Below are positions 52,726-61,384 of a DNA stretch of 64,000 nucleotides, piece by piece. The stretch's first letter is position 1; each line of letters opens with the position of its first letter. This DNA comes from Aquibacillus halophilus (GTDB lineage Bacteria > Bacillota > Bacilli > Bacillales > Amphibacillaceae): positions 1 to 64,000 of the forward strand of contig NZ_WJNG01000004.1 in assembly GCF_009649745.1 (NCBI RefSeq), in the 5' to 3' direction. Under the pieces are notes generated by a model. That model saw nothing but the letters and a program-made list of their open reading frames with translations, had not been told where the DNA came from and ran no database searches. Made by a program: the position numbers and the translations under genes.

Positions 52726-53856
52726 ATGTTAGAGTTTGATACAAATATGGATCAGCTTGCGACGATTAAGGTAATCGGTGTCGGTGGAGGTGGAAGTAAT
52801 GCTGTAAACCGAATGATCGAGCATGGTGTACAAGGTGTTGAATTTATTGCAGTAAATACGGATGCTCAAGCCTTAAATCTATCTAAAGCTGAAGTTAAAA
52901 TGCAAATTGGAACAAAGCTTACTCGTGGTTTAGGTGCTGGTGCGAATCCAGAAGTGGGTCGCAAAGCTGCCGAAGAAAGTAAAGAACAGCTAGAAGAAGT
53001 GTTAAAAGGTGCGGATATGGTCTTTGTAACTGCTGGTATGGGTGGAGGAACAGGAACAGGTGCTGCCCCTGTGATAGCTCAAGTTGCAAAAGAACTAGGT
53101 GCATTAACAGTGGGAGTTGTTACTCGTCCATTTACTTTCGAAGGGCGTAAACGTTCTGCTCAAGCTGTTACTGGAATTGATGGTTTAAAAAGTAGTGTAG
53201 ATACATTAATCGTTATTCCTAATGATCGTTTATTAGAAATAGTTGACAAAAACACGCCAATGTTAGAAGCATTTCGTGAGGCAGATAATGTACTTCGTCA
53301 AGGTGTACAGGGTATTTCTGATTTAATAGCCGTACCGGGATTAATTAACGTAGACTTTGCTGATGTGAAGACTATCATGTCTGATAAAGGTTCTGCACTT
53401 ATGGGGATAGGAATTGCAACTGGTGAAAATAGAGCAACGGAAGCTGCAAAGAAAGCCATTTCATCTCCCCTTTTAGAGACTTCTATTGATGGAGCACACG
53501 GTGTATTAATGAATATCACTGGTGGGACAAACTTAAGTCTTTATGAAGTTCAGGAGGCTGCGGATATCGTTACTTCTGCCGCTGATCAGGAAGTAAATGT
53601 TATTTTCGGTTCAGTAATAAATGAAGAACTTAAAGATGAGATTGTAGTAACTGTAATTGCAACTGGATTTGTTGAAACGCAGGCAACGAACCCTGCACAG
53701 CCTAAACAAAGGCCTGTGGCTACTGCAAATCAGCATTCAGGTGAAAGAAAAAGAGACGATGCTCGTAGGGAAGCACCTACTCAGCAGAAAGTAAAGCAAG
53801 AAGAAGATACGTTGGATATTCCTACGTTCTTACGTAACAGAAACCGTAGAAGATAA
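52726..53856 (+). CDS. ftsZ: Cell division GTPase FtsZ
   Basis: The 376-residue tubulin-like GTPase has [14 protein letters not shown], the tubulin motif [15 protein letters not shown] near residue 105, and [11 protein letters not shown] (as [10 protein letters not shown]). The C-terminal peptide [15 protein letters not shown] is the conserved tail that binds FtsA and SepF, with a flexible linker before it. It forms the Z-ring. GGAGGAACGAAAA precedes the ATG. A strong terminator closes the cluster. Confidence 0.99.
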   Translation: MLEFDTNMDQLATIKVIGVGGGGSNAVNRMIEHGVQGVEFIAVNTDAQALNLSKAEVKMQIGTKLTRGLGAGANPEVGRKAAEESKEQLEEVLKGADMVFVTAGMGGGTGTGAAPVIAQVAKELGALTVGVVTRPFTFEGRKRSAQAVTGIDGLKSSVDTLIVIPNDRLLEIVDKNTPMLEAFREADNVLRQGVQGISDLIAVPGLINVDFADVKTIMSDKGSALMGIGIATGENRATEAAKKAISSPLLETSIDGAHGVLMNITGGTNLSLYEVQEAADIVTSAADQEVNVIFGSVINEELKDEIVVTVIATGFVETQATNPAQPKQRPVATANQHSGERKRDDARREAPTQQKVKQEEDTLDIPTFLRNRNRRR

Positions 53857-53863
53857 TAGTAAG

Positions 53864-53914
53864 TTTAAAAAGAGCCACCTGAAACTAATGTTTCAGGTGG
53901 CTCTTTTTTTGAAC
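53864..53914 (+). terminator. Intrinsic terminator after ftsZ
   Basis: AAAGAGCCACCTGAAAC and GTTTCAGGTGGCTCTTT form a 17-bp stem followed by TTTT. Confidence 0.96.
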
Positions 53915-54026
53915 AAATTATTAAAACACGATTGGTCCGTAAAACTCACTTTAAAAATATAAAGTATCACTGTATGACAAATTCACTAATAACTTCTGAA
54001 AATAAGTTGTGAATGTACCACAAAAT

Positions 54027-54059
54027 ATGACAGACTTCTAAATTTAACTTCGATATACT
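54027..54059 (+). promoter_or_regulatory. Candidate spoIIG promoter (long spacer)
   Basis: ATGACA (54027-54032) and TATACT (54054-54059) are separated by 21 bases. The B. subtilis spoIIG promoter is a SigA promoter with an unusual 22-base spacer that needs Spo0A. A possible 0A-like box TGACAAA lies at 53975. The start codon is 45 bases after the -10. Confidence 0.6.
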
Positions 54060-54103
54060 AACTACAAATCCTTTAATGCAAGACTAATGAAAGGAAGAAT
54101 CGA

Positions 54104-55024
54104 GTGACTATCTATTTAGATGCGATTTGGTTACTTAACTTTTTACTAGATTGGATGATTCTACTGTTGACACAATCCCTTGTAAGAGATAATACCAAAT
54201 CGCTAAGAATTATTTCTGGGGCATTCGTTGCCTCAGTTTTAGTACCTATCACGTTATTTTTTCCGGATTCTTTTTTTTCATCAACAGTAGGAAAGGGACT
54301 TTATTCTTTACTAATAATAATGACGGCGTTTGGATTTAAAAATATACGTCAATTTATTAAAAAGTTATTATCATTTTACTTTATATCTTTTGCACTCGGA
54401 GGTGGATTAATTGCATTGCATTTTATGTTAGGTAAACAAATTTCAGCTTCTAATAATGGCATATTAACATTTCAATCAGGCTACGGTGATCAGATAAGTT
54501 GGTTATTTGTAGGTATAGGATTTCCAATTATCTGGTGGTTCACAAAGTCGCAAATGGACAAGCAAGCTTTACAAAACTTTCGCAATGATCAGTTGTATAA
54601 TGTGACAATTCAATTAAAGGGAAAATCATTTACTACAATTGGATATGTAGATAGTGGTAATCAATTAGTTGATCCTTTTTCTAAAAAGCCCGTTGTTATC
54701 TGCGATCAGTCATTTTTAAGTCATTGGTTTACAGCTTATGATTTACAGTTACTAGAAAGCGCTCAAGTGAATTTAGATTTTGAACAAATTCCTAGCGAAT
54801 GGGAGGATGTCATACATTTAGTCCCATACCAAGGTGTAGGTGGAAATCGTACCTTCATGATTGTGTTAAAACCGGATAAAATTCTAGTAAACTATGAAGA
54901 TAAGGAAATTTCAACAAAAAATGTACTAATTGGGATACAGTTTGGGGACCTAGCATCTGATGGAAGTTATCATTGCTTGTTACACCCAAAACTATTTAAA
55001 CATTCGGTAGCAACTTCCGCATAG
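54104..55024 (+). CDS. spoIIGA: Sigma-E processing protease SpoIIGA
   Basis: The 306-residue protein has five N-terminal membrane helices (residues 1-150) and a C-terminal aspartic-protease-like domain with [19 protein letters not shown] near residue 180, where the Asp is catalytic. It cleaves the pro-sequence of SigE after SpoIIR signalling. GTG at 54104 follows GAAAGGAAG. sigE follows after 25 bases in the spoIIG operon. The bpr genes found here in B. subtilis are missing. Confidence 0.94.
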   Translation: MTIYLDAIWLLNFLLDWMILLLTQSLVRDNTKSLRIISGAFVASVLVPITLFFPDSFFSSTVGKGLYSLLIIMTAFGFKNIRQFIKKLLSFYFISFALGGGLIALHFMLGKQISASNNGILTFQSGYGDQISWLFVGIGFPIIWWFTKSQMDKQALQNFRNDQLYNVTIQLKGKSFTTIGYVDSGNQLVDPFSKKPVVICDQSFLSHWFTAYDLQLLESAQVNLDFEQIPSEWEDVIHLVPYQGVGGNRTFMIVLKPDKILVNYEDKEISTKNVLIGIQFGDLASDGSYHCLLHPKLFKHSVATSA

Positions 55025-55049
55025 CAAAGAGAAAAGGAGATGTTCACAG

Positions 55050-55769
55050 ATGAATACATGGAAGTTAAAAATCCAATTATGGTGGTATAAGTTATTAATC
55101 AAGTTGGGATTTAAATCAGACGAAATATATTACATAGGTGGAAGTGAAGCGTTACCTCCGCCATTGTCCAAGGATGAAGAGCAAGAATTATTAAAAAGGT
55201 TACCAGTTGGAGACAAAGCAGCAAGGGCAATGCTCATTGAAAGAAACTTGAGATTAGTTGTTTATATTGCAAGGAAATTTGAGAATACTGGTATCAATAT
55301 TGAAGATCTTATTAGTATAGGGACAATTGGGCTGATTAAAGCAATTAATACCTTTAATCCGGAGAAAAAAATAAAATTAGCAACCTATGCATCTCGCTGT
55401 ATTGAAAATGAAATATTAATGTATTTAAGGAAAAACAATAAACTAAAGTCTGAGATATCCTTTGACGAACCATTAAATATTGACTGGGATGGAAATGAAT
55501 TGTTATTGTCAGATGTGCTAGGAACAGATGACGATGTTACGATTAAAGATTTGGAAGCCAATGTAGATAAGAATTTACTTAAAAAGGCATTGTCACAGTT
55601 GAACGATAGAGAGAAGCAAATCATGGAACTACGATTTGGTTTAATTGGTGAGGAAGAAAGAACTCAAAAAGATGTTGCAGATATGTTAGGTATATCACAA
55701 TCATATATTTCCCGTCTTGAGAAAAAAATAATACGACGATTAAAAAAAGAATTTAATAAAATGGTTTAA
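55050..55769 (+). CDS. sigE: Sporulation sigma factor SigE
   Basis: The 239-residue sigma-70 factor has a hydrophobic/basic pro-sequence (first 27 residues, [20 protein letters not shown]), the junction [17 protein letters not shown] where SpoIIGA cuts, region 2 ([29 protein letters not shown]) and region 4 ([22 protein letters not shown]). It directs early mother-cell transcription. Length equals the B. subtilis protein. AAAAGGAG precedes the ATG. Confidence 0.98.
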   Translation: MNTWKLKIQLWWYKLLIKLGFKSDEIYYIGGSEALPPPLSKDEEQELLKRLPVGDKAARAMLIERNLRLVVYIARKFENTGINIEDLISIGTIGLIKAINTFNPEKKIKLATYASRCIENEILMYLRKNNKLKSEISFDEPLNIDWDGNELLLSDVLGTDDDVTIKDLEANVDKNLLKKALSQLNDREKQIMELRFGLIGEEERTQKDVADMLGISQSYISRLEKKIIRRLKKEFNKMV

Positions 55770-55824
55770 CCCTTATACCACAATGTTTTTAACTTATTTA
55801 CGTCATTCTAGCGTGAAATGTCCT

Positions 55825-55854
55825 GCATAAAAGTTCTTTCGGACGGAGATACTG
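55825..55854 (+). promoter_or_regulatory. Candidate SigF/SigG promoter of sigG
   Basis: GCATA (55825-55829), exactly 15 bases, then GGAGATACTG (55845-55854): this fits the forespore SigF/SigG consensus (GyATA, 15 bases, GGnnAnAnT). It is 37 bases before the sigG ATG, consistent with known SigF-first then SigG self-activation. Confidence 0.7.
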
Positions 55855-55890
55855 TTCCTTGAATAGCATCTCCAACCGGGAGGGTAGATC

Positions 55891-56673
55891 ATGACAAGAC
55901 ATAAAGTAGAAATTTGCGGAGTAGATACCTCTAAATTACCTGTATTAAAGAATGATGAAATGAGAAAATTGTTTAAAAAAGTACAAGAAGATGGTGATTT
56001 ATTAGCAAGAGAACAGTTGGTTAATGGTAATTTACGACTTGTTCTGAGTGTTATTCAGCGCTTTAATAATCGTGGTGAATATGGGGACGATTTATTTCAG
56101 GTAGGTTGTATCGGCCTTATGAAATCAATCGATAACTTTGATTTAGGTCAAAATGTTAAATTCTCCACTTATGCTGTGCCGATGATTATTGGTGAAATTA
56201 GAAGATACTTACGGGATAACAATCCTATTCGTGTATCACGATCGTTAAGGGATATTGCCTACAAAGCCTTACAAGTAAGAGAAAAGTTAATAAACAAATC
56301 ATCAAAGGACCCAACTCCAATGGAAATTGCAGAAGAGATGGGAGTGCCACATTCAGATATTGTATTCGCAATGGATGCTATTCAGGATCCAGTATCGTTA
56401 TTCGAACCAATATATAATGATGGTGGTGATCCTATCTATGTAATGGATCAAATTAGTGATGAGAAAGACAAAGATTCTAGTTGGCTTGATAAACTATCCT
56501 TAAAAGAAGGAATGCATCGTTTAAATGATCGTGAAAAAATGATTCTAAATAAGAGATTTTTTCAAGGGAAAACACAAATGGAAGTTGCTGAGGAAATTGG
56601 AATTTCCCAAGCTCAAGTTTCTCGGCTTGAAAAAGCAGCAATCCAAGAAATGAATAAAGAAATGTTCGAATAA
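55891..56673 (+). CDS. sigG: Forespore sigma factor SigG
   Basis: The 260-residue sigma factor has region 2 (NGNLRLVLSVIQRFNNRGEYGDDLFQVGCIGLMKSID), region 3 (RVSRSLRDIAYKALQVREKL) and region 4 (KTQMEVAEEIGISQAQVSRLEKAAI). It has no pro-sequence. It drives late forespore genes and is held by SpoIIAB/CsfB. CCGGGAGGG precedes the ATG at 55891. Directly after spoIIGA-sigE as in B. subtilis, and a terminator follows. Confidence 0.98.
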   Translation: MTRHKVEICGVDTSKLPVLKNDEMRKLFKKVQEDGDLLAREQLVNGNLRLVLSVIQRFNNRGEYGDDLFQVGCIGLMKSIDNFDLGQNVKFSTYAVPMIIGEIRRYLRDNNPIRVSRSLRDIAYKALQVREKLINKSSKDPTPMEIAEEMGVPHSDIVFAMDAIQDPVSLFEPIYNDGGDPIYVMDQISDEKDKDSSWLDKLSLKEGMHRLNDREKMILNKRFFQGKTQMEVAEEIGISQAQVSRLEKAAIQEMNKEMFE

Positions 56674-56677
56674 GTCT

Positions 56678-56719
56678 ATAAGCCTTTATCTCATGTATAT
56701 GTGATAAAGGCTTTTTTGG
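56678..56719 (+). terminator. Intrinsic terminator after sigG
   Basis: AAGCCTTTATCTCA and TGTGATAAAGGCTT pair around a short loop (G-T pair near it) and are followed by TTTT. Confidence 0.9.
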
Positions 56720-56839
56720 TACGTTTGGATATATTTTCAAATAACCGAAAAGCTTTACAATGATTGTACTAGAGAAATTTCATTCTAGACAAATAAACGG
56801 CTTACCGTGCATATAGTAATAAAAAGGTAGGTGTTTAGG

Positions 56840-57112
56840 ATGGTTACTTTAACAGATTTGCAGATTAAAGATATTATTATGGTCGATGATGGTAAAAAGT
56901 TGGGAAATATCACTGATTTAGAAATTGATGTTGATAAAGGGAAAATCTTATTTTTAGTTATAGGAACGAAAGGAAAAATAATGGGTATGTTTGGTAAAGA
57001 AGAAGAGATAGTTATACCATGGGAGAATATTGTAACTATTGGTTCAGATGTAATCCTGGTAAAGAAAAATGAGCATCCACGACTATTCACAGAAACTAAC
57101 AAGTTTAGTTAA
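56840..57112 (+). CDS. ylmC: YlmC/YmxH-type PRC-barrel sporulation protein
   Basis: The 90-residue protein is a single PRC barrel: TLTDLQIKDIIMVDDGKKLGNITDLEIDVDKG, then IVIPWENIVTIGSDVILVK. YlmC/YmxH proteins occur in endospore formers, roles unknown. ATG at 56840 follows AGGTG; an earlier GTG at 56831 lies inside that site. It leads the ylmC-ylmH-divIVA group; ylmA and ylmB of B. subtilis are not present. Confidence 0.85.
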   Translation: MVTLTDLQIKDIIMVDDGKKLGNITDLEIDVDKGKILFLVIGTKGKIMGMFGKEEEIVIPWENIVTIGSDVILVKKNEHPRLFTETNKFS

Positions 57113-57169
57113 ACAAGAAAATAAAAATAAAATGTGATAAAATAGTGGGAAACTACGAGGATGTGAAGT

Positions 57170-57979
57170 ATGGAACACTTTCAAAAAGCAGAAGATTCAG
57201 TCTTGATGATTGAAAAGTGGGTCCAAATGGAACCAACATTAAAGGTTGGATTCACTACAAGATCAGGAGGTGTTAGCTCATCACCTTTTAATTCGATGAA
57301 CATGGGACTCCACGTAGCTGATAACTATGATGATGTATTAACAAATCGAACTGTGCTATCTGATATAATAAACATACCATTAGATAATTGGGTTATGGGA
57401 GAGCAAGTTCATGGTACAGATATTGTAGTAATTGACCAAAATCATGCAGGAAGAGGGGCGCGAACTGATCAAGATGCTCTTGAAGGTATTGACGGTATTA
57501 TAACAAATCATACTAATATACTGTGTACTGCCTTTTTCGCTGATTGTGTCCCCTTATTCTTTTTTGACCCAAAAACGAAATGGATTGGTGTTGCACATGC
57601 GGGCTGGCGTGGAACAGTTGATCAGATGGCAATGAAAATGGTAAACAAATTGATAGAAGTTGGCGTTAATACTAGGGATCTGATGGTTGCGATTGGTCCT
57701 TGTATTAGCAAATTAAACTATGAAGTAGACGATCGAGTTATATCTAATGTCCCGGATCAATTGAAAGAAAAGGTTGTAACAAGGAATGAACATGGTTTTC
57801 TACTTGATTTACAACAGTTAAACAAGGAATATTTAGTTGAAGCTGGAATTTTGGAAGAGAACATTAGTGTCACAAATTATTGTACATATAACGACAAAGA
57901 AATGTTTTTTTCACATCGCCGAGATCATGGAAAGACAGGTAGAATGTTAGGATTTATTGGGTTTAGCCAAGAACTGTAG
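57170..57979 (+). CDS. pgeF: Peptidoglycan editing factor PgeF (YlmD, laccase domain)
   Basis: The 269-residue protein has the YfiH/laccase-domain motifs: GFTTRSGGVSSSPFNSMNMGLHVADNYDDV, GEQVHGTDIVVID, CTAFFADCVPLFFFDP, GVAHAGWRGTVDQMA and AIGPCISKLNYEV, with the His-Cys-His metal site. It is probably a purine nucleoside phosphorylase or deaminase, and in E. coli keeps L-Ser-containing stems out of peptidoglycan. ATG at 57170, GAGGATG upstream. ylmE starts 15 bases on. Confidence 0.92.
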   Translation: MEHFQKAEDSVLMIEKWVQMEPTLKVGFTTRSGGVSSSPFNSMNMGLHVADNYDDVLTNRTVLSDIINIPLDNWVMGEQVHGTDIVVIDQNHAGRGARTDQDALEGIDGIITNHTNILCTAFFADCVPLFFFDPKTKWIGVAHAGWRGTVDQMAMKMVNKLIEVGVNTRDLMVAIGPCISKLNYEVDDRVISNVPDQLKEKVVTRNEHGFLLDLQQLNKEYLVEAGILEENISVTNYCTYNDKEMFFSHRRDHGKTGRMLGFIGFSQEL

Positions 57980-57994
57980 AAAGGAGATTATCCA

Positions 57995-58672
57995 TTGAGT
58001 GTACTAGCTAATGTAGAAGAAATTCATTCGAATATTAGACAAGCATGTGAAAAAGTAAATAGAAATGTAGAAGATATTACAGTCATAGCAGTCACAAAAT
58101 ATGTTACAATAAAACGAGCAGAAGAAGTGATAGAAGCGGGTGTACACCATTTAGGTGAAAATCGCTTAGAAGGTCTTTTAGACAAGTACGCTACGATTAA
58201 AAATCAAGTGAATTGGCATTTCATCGGGTCGCTTCAATCTAGGAAGGTAAAAGACTTAATAGACAAGGTTGACTTTGTTCATTCATTAGATCGAAAATCG
58301 CTAGCAAAAGAAATCAATAAACGAGCAAATCGGACAATTCCTTGTTTTGTTCAAGTGAATATTAGTGGAGAAGAGACAAAACATGGTCTTGATCCAAAAG
58401 ATGTACCCGATTTTATTGATGAATTAGTAAATTATTCGAATGTAAAAGTTGTAGGACTAATGGCAATGGCACCACATGTTGATGATGAACAAATGATTCG
58501 GGATAATTTTAAAAGATTAAGAGTATTAAGAGATGAAATAATGAACAAATGGCTAAAGCATGCTCCCTGTTCATATCTGTCGATGGGTATGAGTAACGAT
58601 TATGTTATTGCAATTGAAGAAGGGGCAACACATATAAGAGTAGGATCAAGATTAGTTGGGTCCAGCGATTGA
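57995..58672 (+). CDS. ylmE: PLP homeostasis protein YlmE (YggS/PLPBP)
   Basis: The 225-residue protein is a single TIM barrel binding PLP: VIAVTKYVTIKRAEEVIEAGVHHLGENR (Lys35-type site), WHFIGSLQSRKVKDLI, VQVNISGEETKHGL and SMGMSNDYVIAIEEGATHIRVGSRL. YggS/PLPBP regulates PLP balance, not catalysis. TTG at 57995 with AAAGGAGATTATCCA upstream. Between pgeF and sepF, as in all Gram-positive dcw flanks. Confidence 0.95.
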   Translation: MSVLANVEEIHSNIRQACEKVNRNVEDITVIAVTKYVTIKRAEEVIEAGVHHLGENRLEGLLDKYATIKNQVNWHFIGSLQSRKVKDLIDKVDFVHSLDRKSLAKEINKRANRTIPCFVQVNISGEETKHGLDPKDVPDFIDELVNYSNVKVVGLMAMAPHVDDEQMIRDNFKRLRVLRDEIMNKWLKHAPCSYLSMGMSNDYVIAIEEGATHIRVGSRLVGSSD

Positions 58673-58683
58673 GGTGAAATGAG

Positions 58684-59097
58684 ATGAGCTTTAAGAATAA
58701 AATAAAAACCTTCTTTACTATGGATGATGAATACGAGTATGTAGAAGAAGAACTAGAATTACCAGAAACAGCTAACAAAAATAAGAACAATACAAAGAAT
58801 GTAGTGAGTTTAAAAGCCATGCAATCGTCCTCTAAAGTGGTTCTATGTGAACCAAGATCTTATAGTGAGGCGCAAGAAATCGCTGACCACATTGTAAATC
58901 GACGATCTGTTGTTATTAACTTGCAACGAATTGAGCATAAACAAGCCAAACGAATTGTAGATTTTTTAAGTGGAACTGTCTATGCAGTATCCGGAGAAAT
59001 ACAGAAACTAGGAGCTCAAACATTTCTTTGTACTCCGGATAATGTGGATGTGTCAGGAAGTATAACTGATATTATAGATGACAATGATATAGAATAA
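58684..59097 (+). CDS. sepF: Cell division protein SepF
   Basis: The 137-residue protein begins [23 protein letters not shown], the amphipathic membrane-binding head and acidic linker; the SepF core follows: [59 protein letters not shown], ending [12 protein letters not shown]. It makes rings that bundle FtsZ and tether it. GAGGTGAAATGAG precedes the ATG. Confidence 0.97.
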   Translation: MSFKNKIKTFFTMDDEYEYVEEELELPETANKNKNNTKNVVSLKAMQSSSKVVLCEPRSYSEAQEIADHIVNRRSVVINLQRIEHKQAKRIVDFLSGTVYAVSGEIQKLGAQTFLCTPDNVDVSGSITDIIDDNDIE

Positions 59098-59115
59098 AAA
59101 GGGTGGTAGAAATAA

Positions 59116-59376
59116 ATGTACCAATTGTTTAGCATAATAAGTACGCTTATGGAGCTTTATAGTTTTGCTTTAATCGGTTATATTTTAATGTCTTGGTTTC
59201 CAGGAGCTAGGGAGTCATCTATCGGTAATTTTTTAGGTAAAATAGTCGAACCATATTTAGAACCATTTAGAAAAATTATTCCTCCTCTAGGGATGATTGA
59301 TATCTCACCAATTGTAGCTATCTTAGTGTTGCAGTTTGCCTCTGGTGGATTATGGGCCCTATACGGCATGCTTTAA
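59116..59376 (+). CDS. ylmG: YggT-family protein YlmG
   Basis: The 86-residue protein has two membrane helices and the family pattern: [59 protein letters not shown]. YlmG proteins sit beside sepF in Gram-positives and cyanobacteria and affect division or osmotolerance. GGTGGTAGAAATAA precedes the ATG. Its pattern supports the YggT call at 10549, which is another member. Confidence 0.95.
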   Translation: MYQLFSIISTLMELYSFALIGYILMSWFPGARESSIGNFLGKIVEPYLEPFRKIIPPLGMIDISPIVAILVLQFASGGLWALYGML

Positions 59377-59454
59377 CTATAGGTCAGAACTTTACAAAAT
59401 CCAATTTTTTAATGCTATTATATTTTAGAAACATTTAACCAGGGTGATAAGCAA

Positions 59455-60228
59455 ATGGATATATACCAACATTTTAGAAAAGAAGAACACGCATTTATTG
59501 ATCAGGTCCTCTCTTGGCGTGATAATGTACAACAAAATTACCAAGTAAAAGTTAGCGATTTCTTAAATCCAAGAGAACAGAAAATTTTCACATCAATTAT
59601 TGGGAAGAACGAAGATTATACATGGGGGCTTTTTGGTGGTGGAGCAGATACGGAAAGACGACGTGCAGTTCTTGCTCCTTTCTATGAAGAAATAAGTATC
59701 GATGATTATGGTATTACCTTATTAGAGGCAAGGTACCCAACTAAATTCATTACATTAGAACATCGTGATGTATTGGGAGCTTTTTTATCTATGGGAATTA
59801 AAAGAAAGAAGCTAGGTGACCTAGTTGTCCAAAATGGAATTATACATATCATAGTGTCTTCTGAGATTGATACATATGTAAAACTTAACTTAAAAGAAAT
59901 AAAGAAATCGAAAGTAACATTTGAAGATGTTCCCTTAAAAAACCTACTGAGTGAGAATGAAACCTGGGAATCACAGGCTACAACTGTCACGTCTTTGCGA
60001 CTTGATGTTATTATTAAGGAGATATATAATATCTCTCGTCAAAGCGCGGCCACTTATATCCAAAAAGGGCTTGTGAAGGTTAATTTTAAAATAGTAGAAA
60101 ATCCTGCATTTCAATTAGAGGAATCCGACTTAATTTCACTTAGAGGCAAAGGAAGAAGTAAATTAAAAGAAATCCAAGGTCTATCAAAAAAAGAAAAATG
60201 GAAAATCACTACTGAAAAATTAAAATAA
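59455..60228 (+). CDS. ylmH: RNA-binding protein YlmH (S4 domain)
   Basis: The 257-residue protein has an N-terminal region (YQHFRKEEHAFIDQVLSW, FLNPREQKIFTSIIGKN, LFGGGADTERRRAVLAPFY) and a C-terminal S4 domain (SLRLDVIIKEIYNISRQSAATYIQKGLVKVNFK). B. subtilis YlmH acts in rescuing stalled ribosomes by tRNA-binding/RQC-like tailing. ATG at 59455 with AGGGTGATAAGCAA upstream. It lies between ylmG and divIVA. Confidence 0.95.
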   Translation: MDIYQHFRKEEHAFIDQVLSWRDNVQQNYQVKVSDFLNPREQKIFTSIIGKNEDYTWGLFGGGADTERRRAVLAPFYEEISIDDYGITLLEARYPTKFITLEHRDVLGAFLSMGIKRKKLGDLVVQNGIIHIIVSSEIDTYVKLNLKEIKKSKVTFEDVPLKNLLSENETWESQATTVTSLRLDVIIKEIYNISRQSAATYIQKGLVKVNFKIVENPAFQLEESDLISLRGKGRSKLKEIQGLSKKEKWKITTEKLK

Positions 60229-60413
60229 TTAGATTTTTTTGCAGGATTTTTAAACTTTGTGTCGAATTTATAACTTACTGATAGTCTGTAGTGGATAATT
60301 CATTGGATTAGACATTTTATCTTAACTGCAATTATTTGGAGTATGGTTAAGGATAGTTAAGATTAATTGTTAGGTGCGAATTTAAAATAGACTTCTGTGA
60401 GGAGGTGGCCGGT

Positions 60414-60935
60414 GTGCCATTAACGCCATTGGACATTCATAATAAAGAGTTTACTCGTGGTTTTAGAGGTTATGATGAAGATGAGGTAAATGAATTTTTA
60501 GACCAGATTATAAAAGACTATGAACTTGTTATCCGTGAGAAAAAAGAACTTAAAGAAAAAGTAGAGCAGTTAAATGAAAAATTAGGACACTTTACAAATA
60601 TCGAAGAAACATTAAATAAATCAATCTTGATTGCTCAGGAAACTGCTGAAGAAGTTAAGGGAAATGCAAAGAAAGAATCGAAGTTAATTATTAAAGAATC
60701 AGAGAAAAATGCTGATCGAATTATAAATGAAGCACTTCATAAATCGCGTCGTATTTCAATTGAGGTAGAAGAGTTGAAAAAACAAGCGAAAGTATTCCGT
60801 ACCCGTCTAAAAATGCTTGTTGAGGCTCAGTTGGATTTAATTGAGAATGACGACTGGGATGGATTATTTGATACTGATGTAGATCGAGACGAAGAATCTG
60901 AATACACAGAGGACAAGGTTAAAAATAATTACTAA
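60414..60935 (+). CDS. divIVA: Polar/division-site protein DivIVA
   Basis: The 173-residue protein starts PLTPLDIHNKEFTRGFRGYDEDEVNEFLDQIIKDYE, the membrane-binding DivIVA domain, then a long coiled coil (KKELKEKVEQLNEKLGHF and NIEETLNKSILIAQETAEEVKG). It senses curved membrane and recruits MinJ and others. GTG at 60414 is used with GGAGGTGG upstream; a GTG at 60405 would lie within that site and add three residues. ileS follows behind a T-box. Confidence 0.96.
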   Translation: MPLTPLDIHNKEFTRGFRGYDEDEVNEFLDQIIKDYELVIREKKELKEKVEQLNEKLGHFTNIEETLNKSILIAQETAEEVKGNAKKESKLIIKESEKNADRIINEALHKSRRISIEVEELKKQAKVFRTRLKMLVEAQLDLIENDDWDGLFDTDVDRDEESEYTEDKVKNNY

Positions 60936-61034
60936 ACCTTGACGTTTATCCTATTTTTACATATAATTCATTAACATAAGTATTTTAATTATGTTAATGG
61001 TTATCCTTAGTTTTAATTAAAAAAATAATTGATA

Positions 61035-61306
61035 AATACGCGGACAGGGAAAGTATAAAGGTATATGTTTGCTAAAGCGAGTTAGGGATGGTGGAAGCCT
61101 AATGCAATGGACTTTTTAGAAAATCACCCTTTAGTATCCATTCGAAATATCTTTGAGTAGAAATGGACGCCTCATTCACGTTACGAATTTCAAGTGGGTT
61201 TTAATCCCTTCTAGTCTATTATAGATTAGAAGGGTATATTAAAGTCTATAAGGGTGGTACCGCGAGTTCTTCTCGTCCCTTTGGGATAAGAAGGGCTTTT
61301 TTTATT
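61035..61306 (+). promoter_or_regulatory. T-box leader (tRNA-Ile sensing) of ileS
   Basis: The canonical T-box sequence AGGGTGGTACCGCGA is at 61251-61265. Stem I includes GGATGGTGGAAGCC near 61087-61100. A specifier candidate ATC followed by A lies at 61123-61125, matching isoleucine. A separate hairpin (CCCTTCTAGTCT/AGATTAGAAGGG) precedes the T-box. The terminator (TTCTTCTCGTCCC and GGGATAAGAAGGG, then T7) ends near 61304. Uncharged tRNA-Ile would favour readthrough into ileS. Confidence 0.93.
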
Positions 61307-61384
61307 TGTCCGGAATTACATGAATTCGATTATTTTGTTTTTCAGAGGAAATAAGTTATCAATACTTTTCAAGGAGGAAATCAG

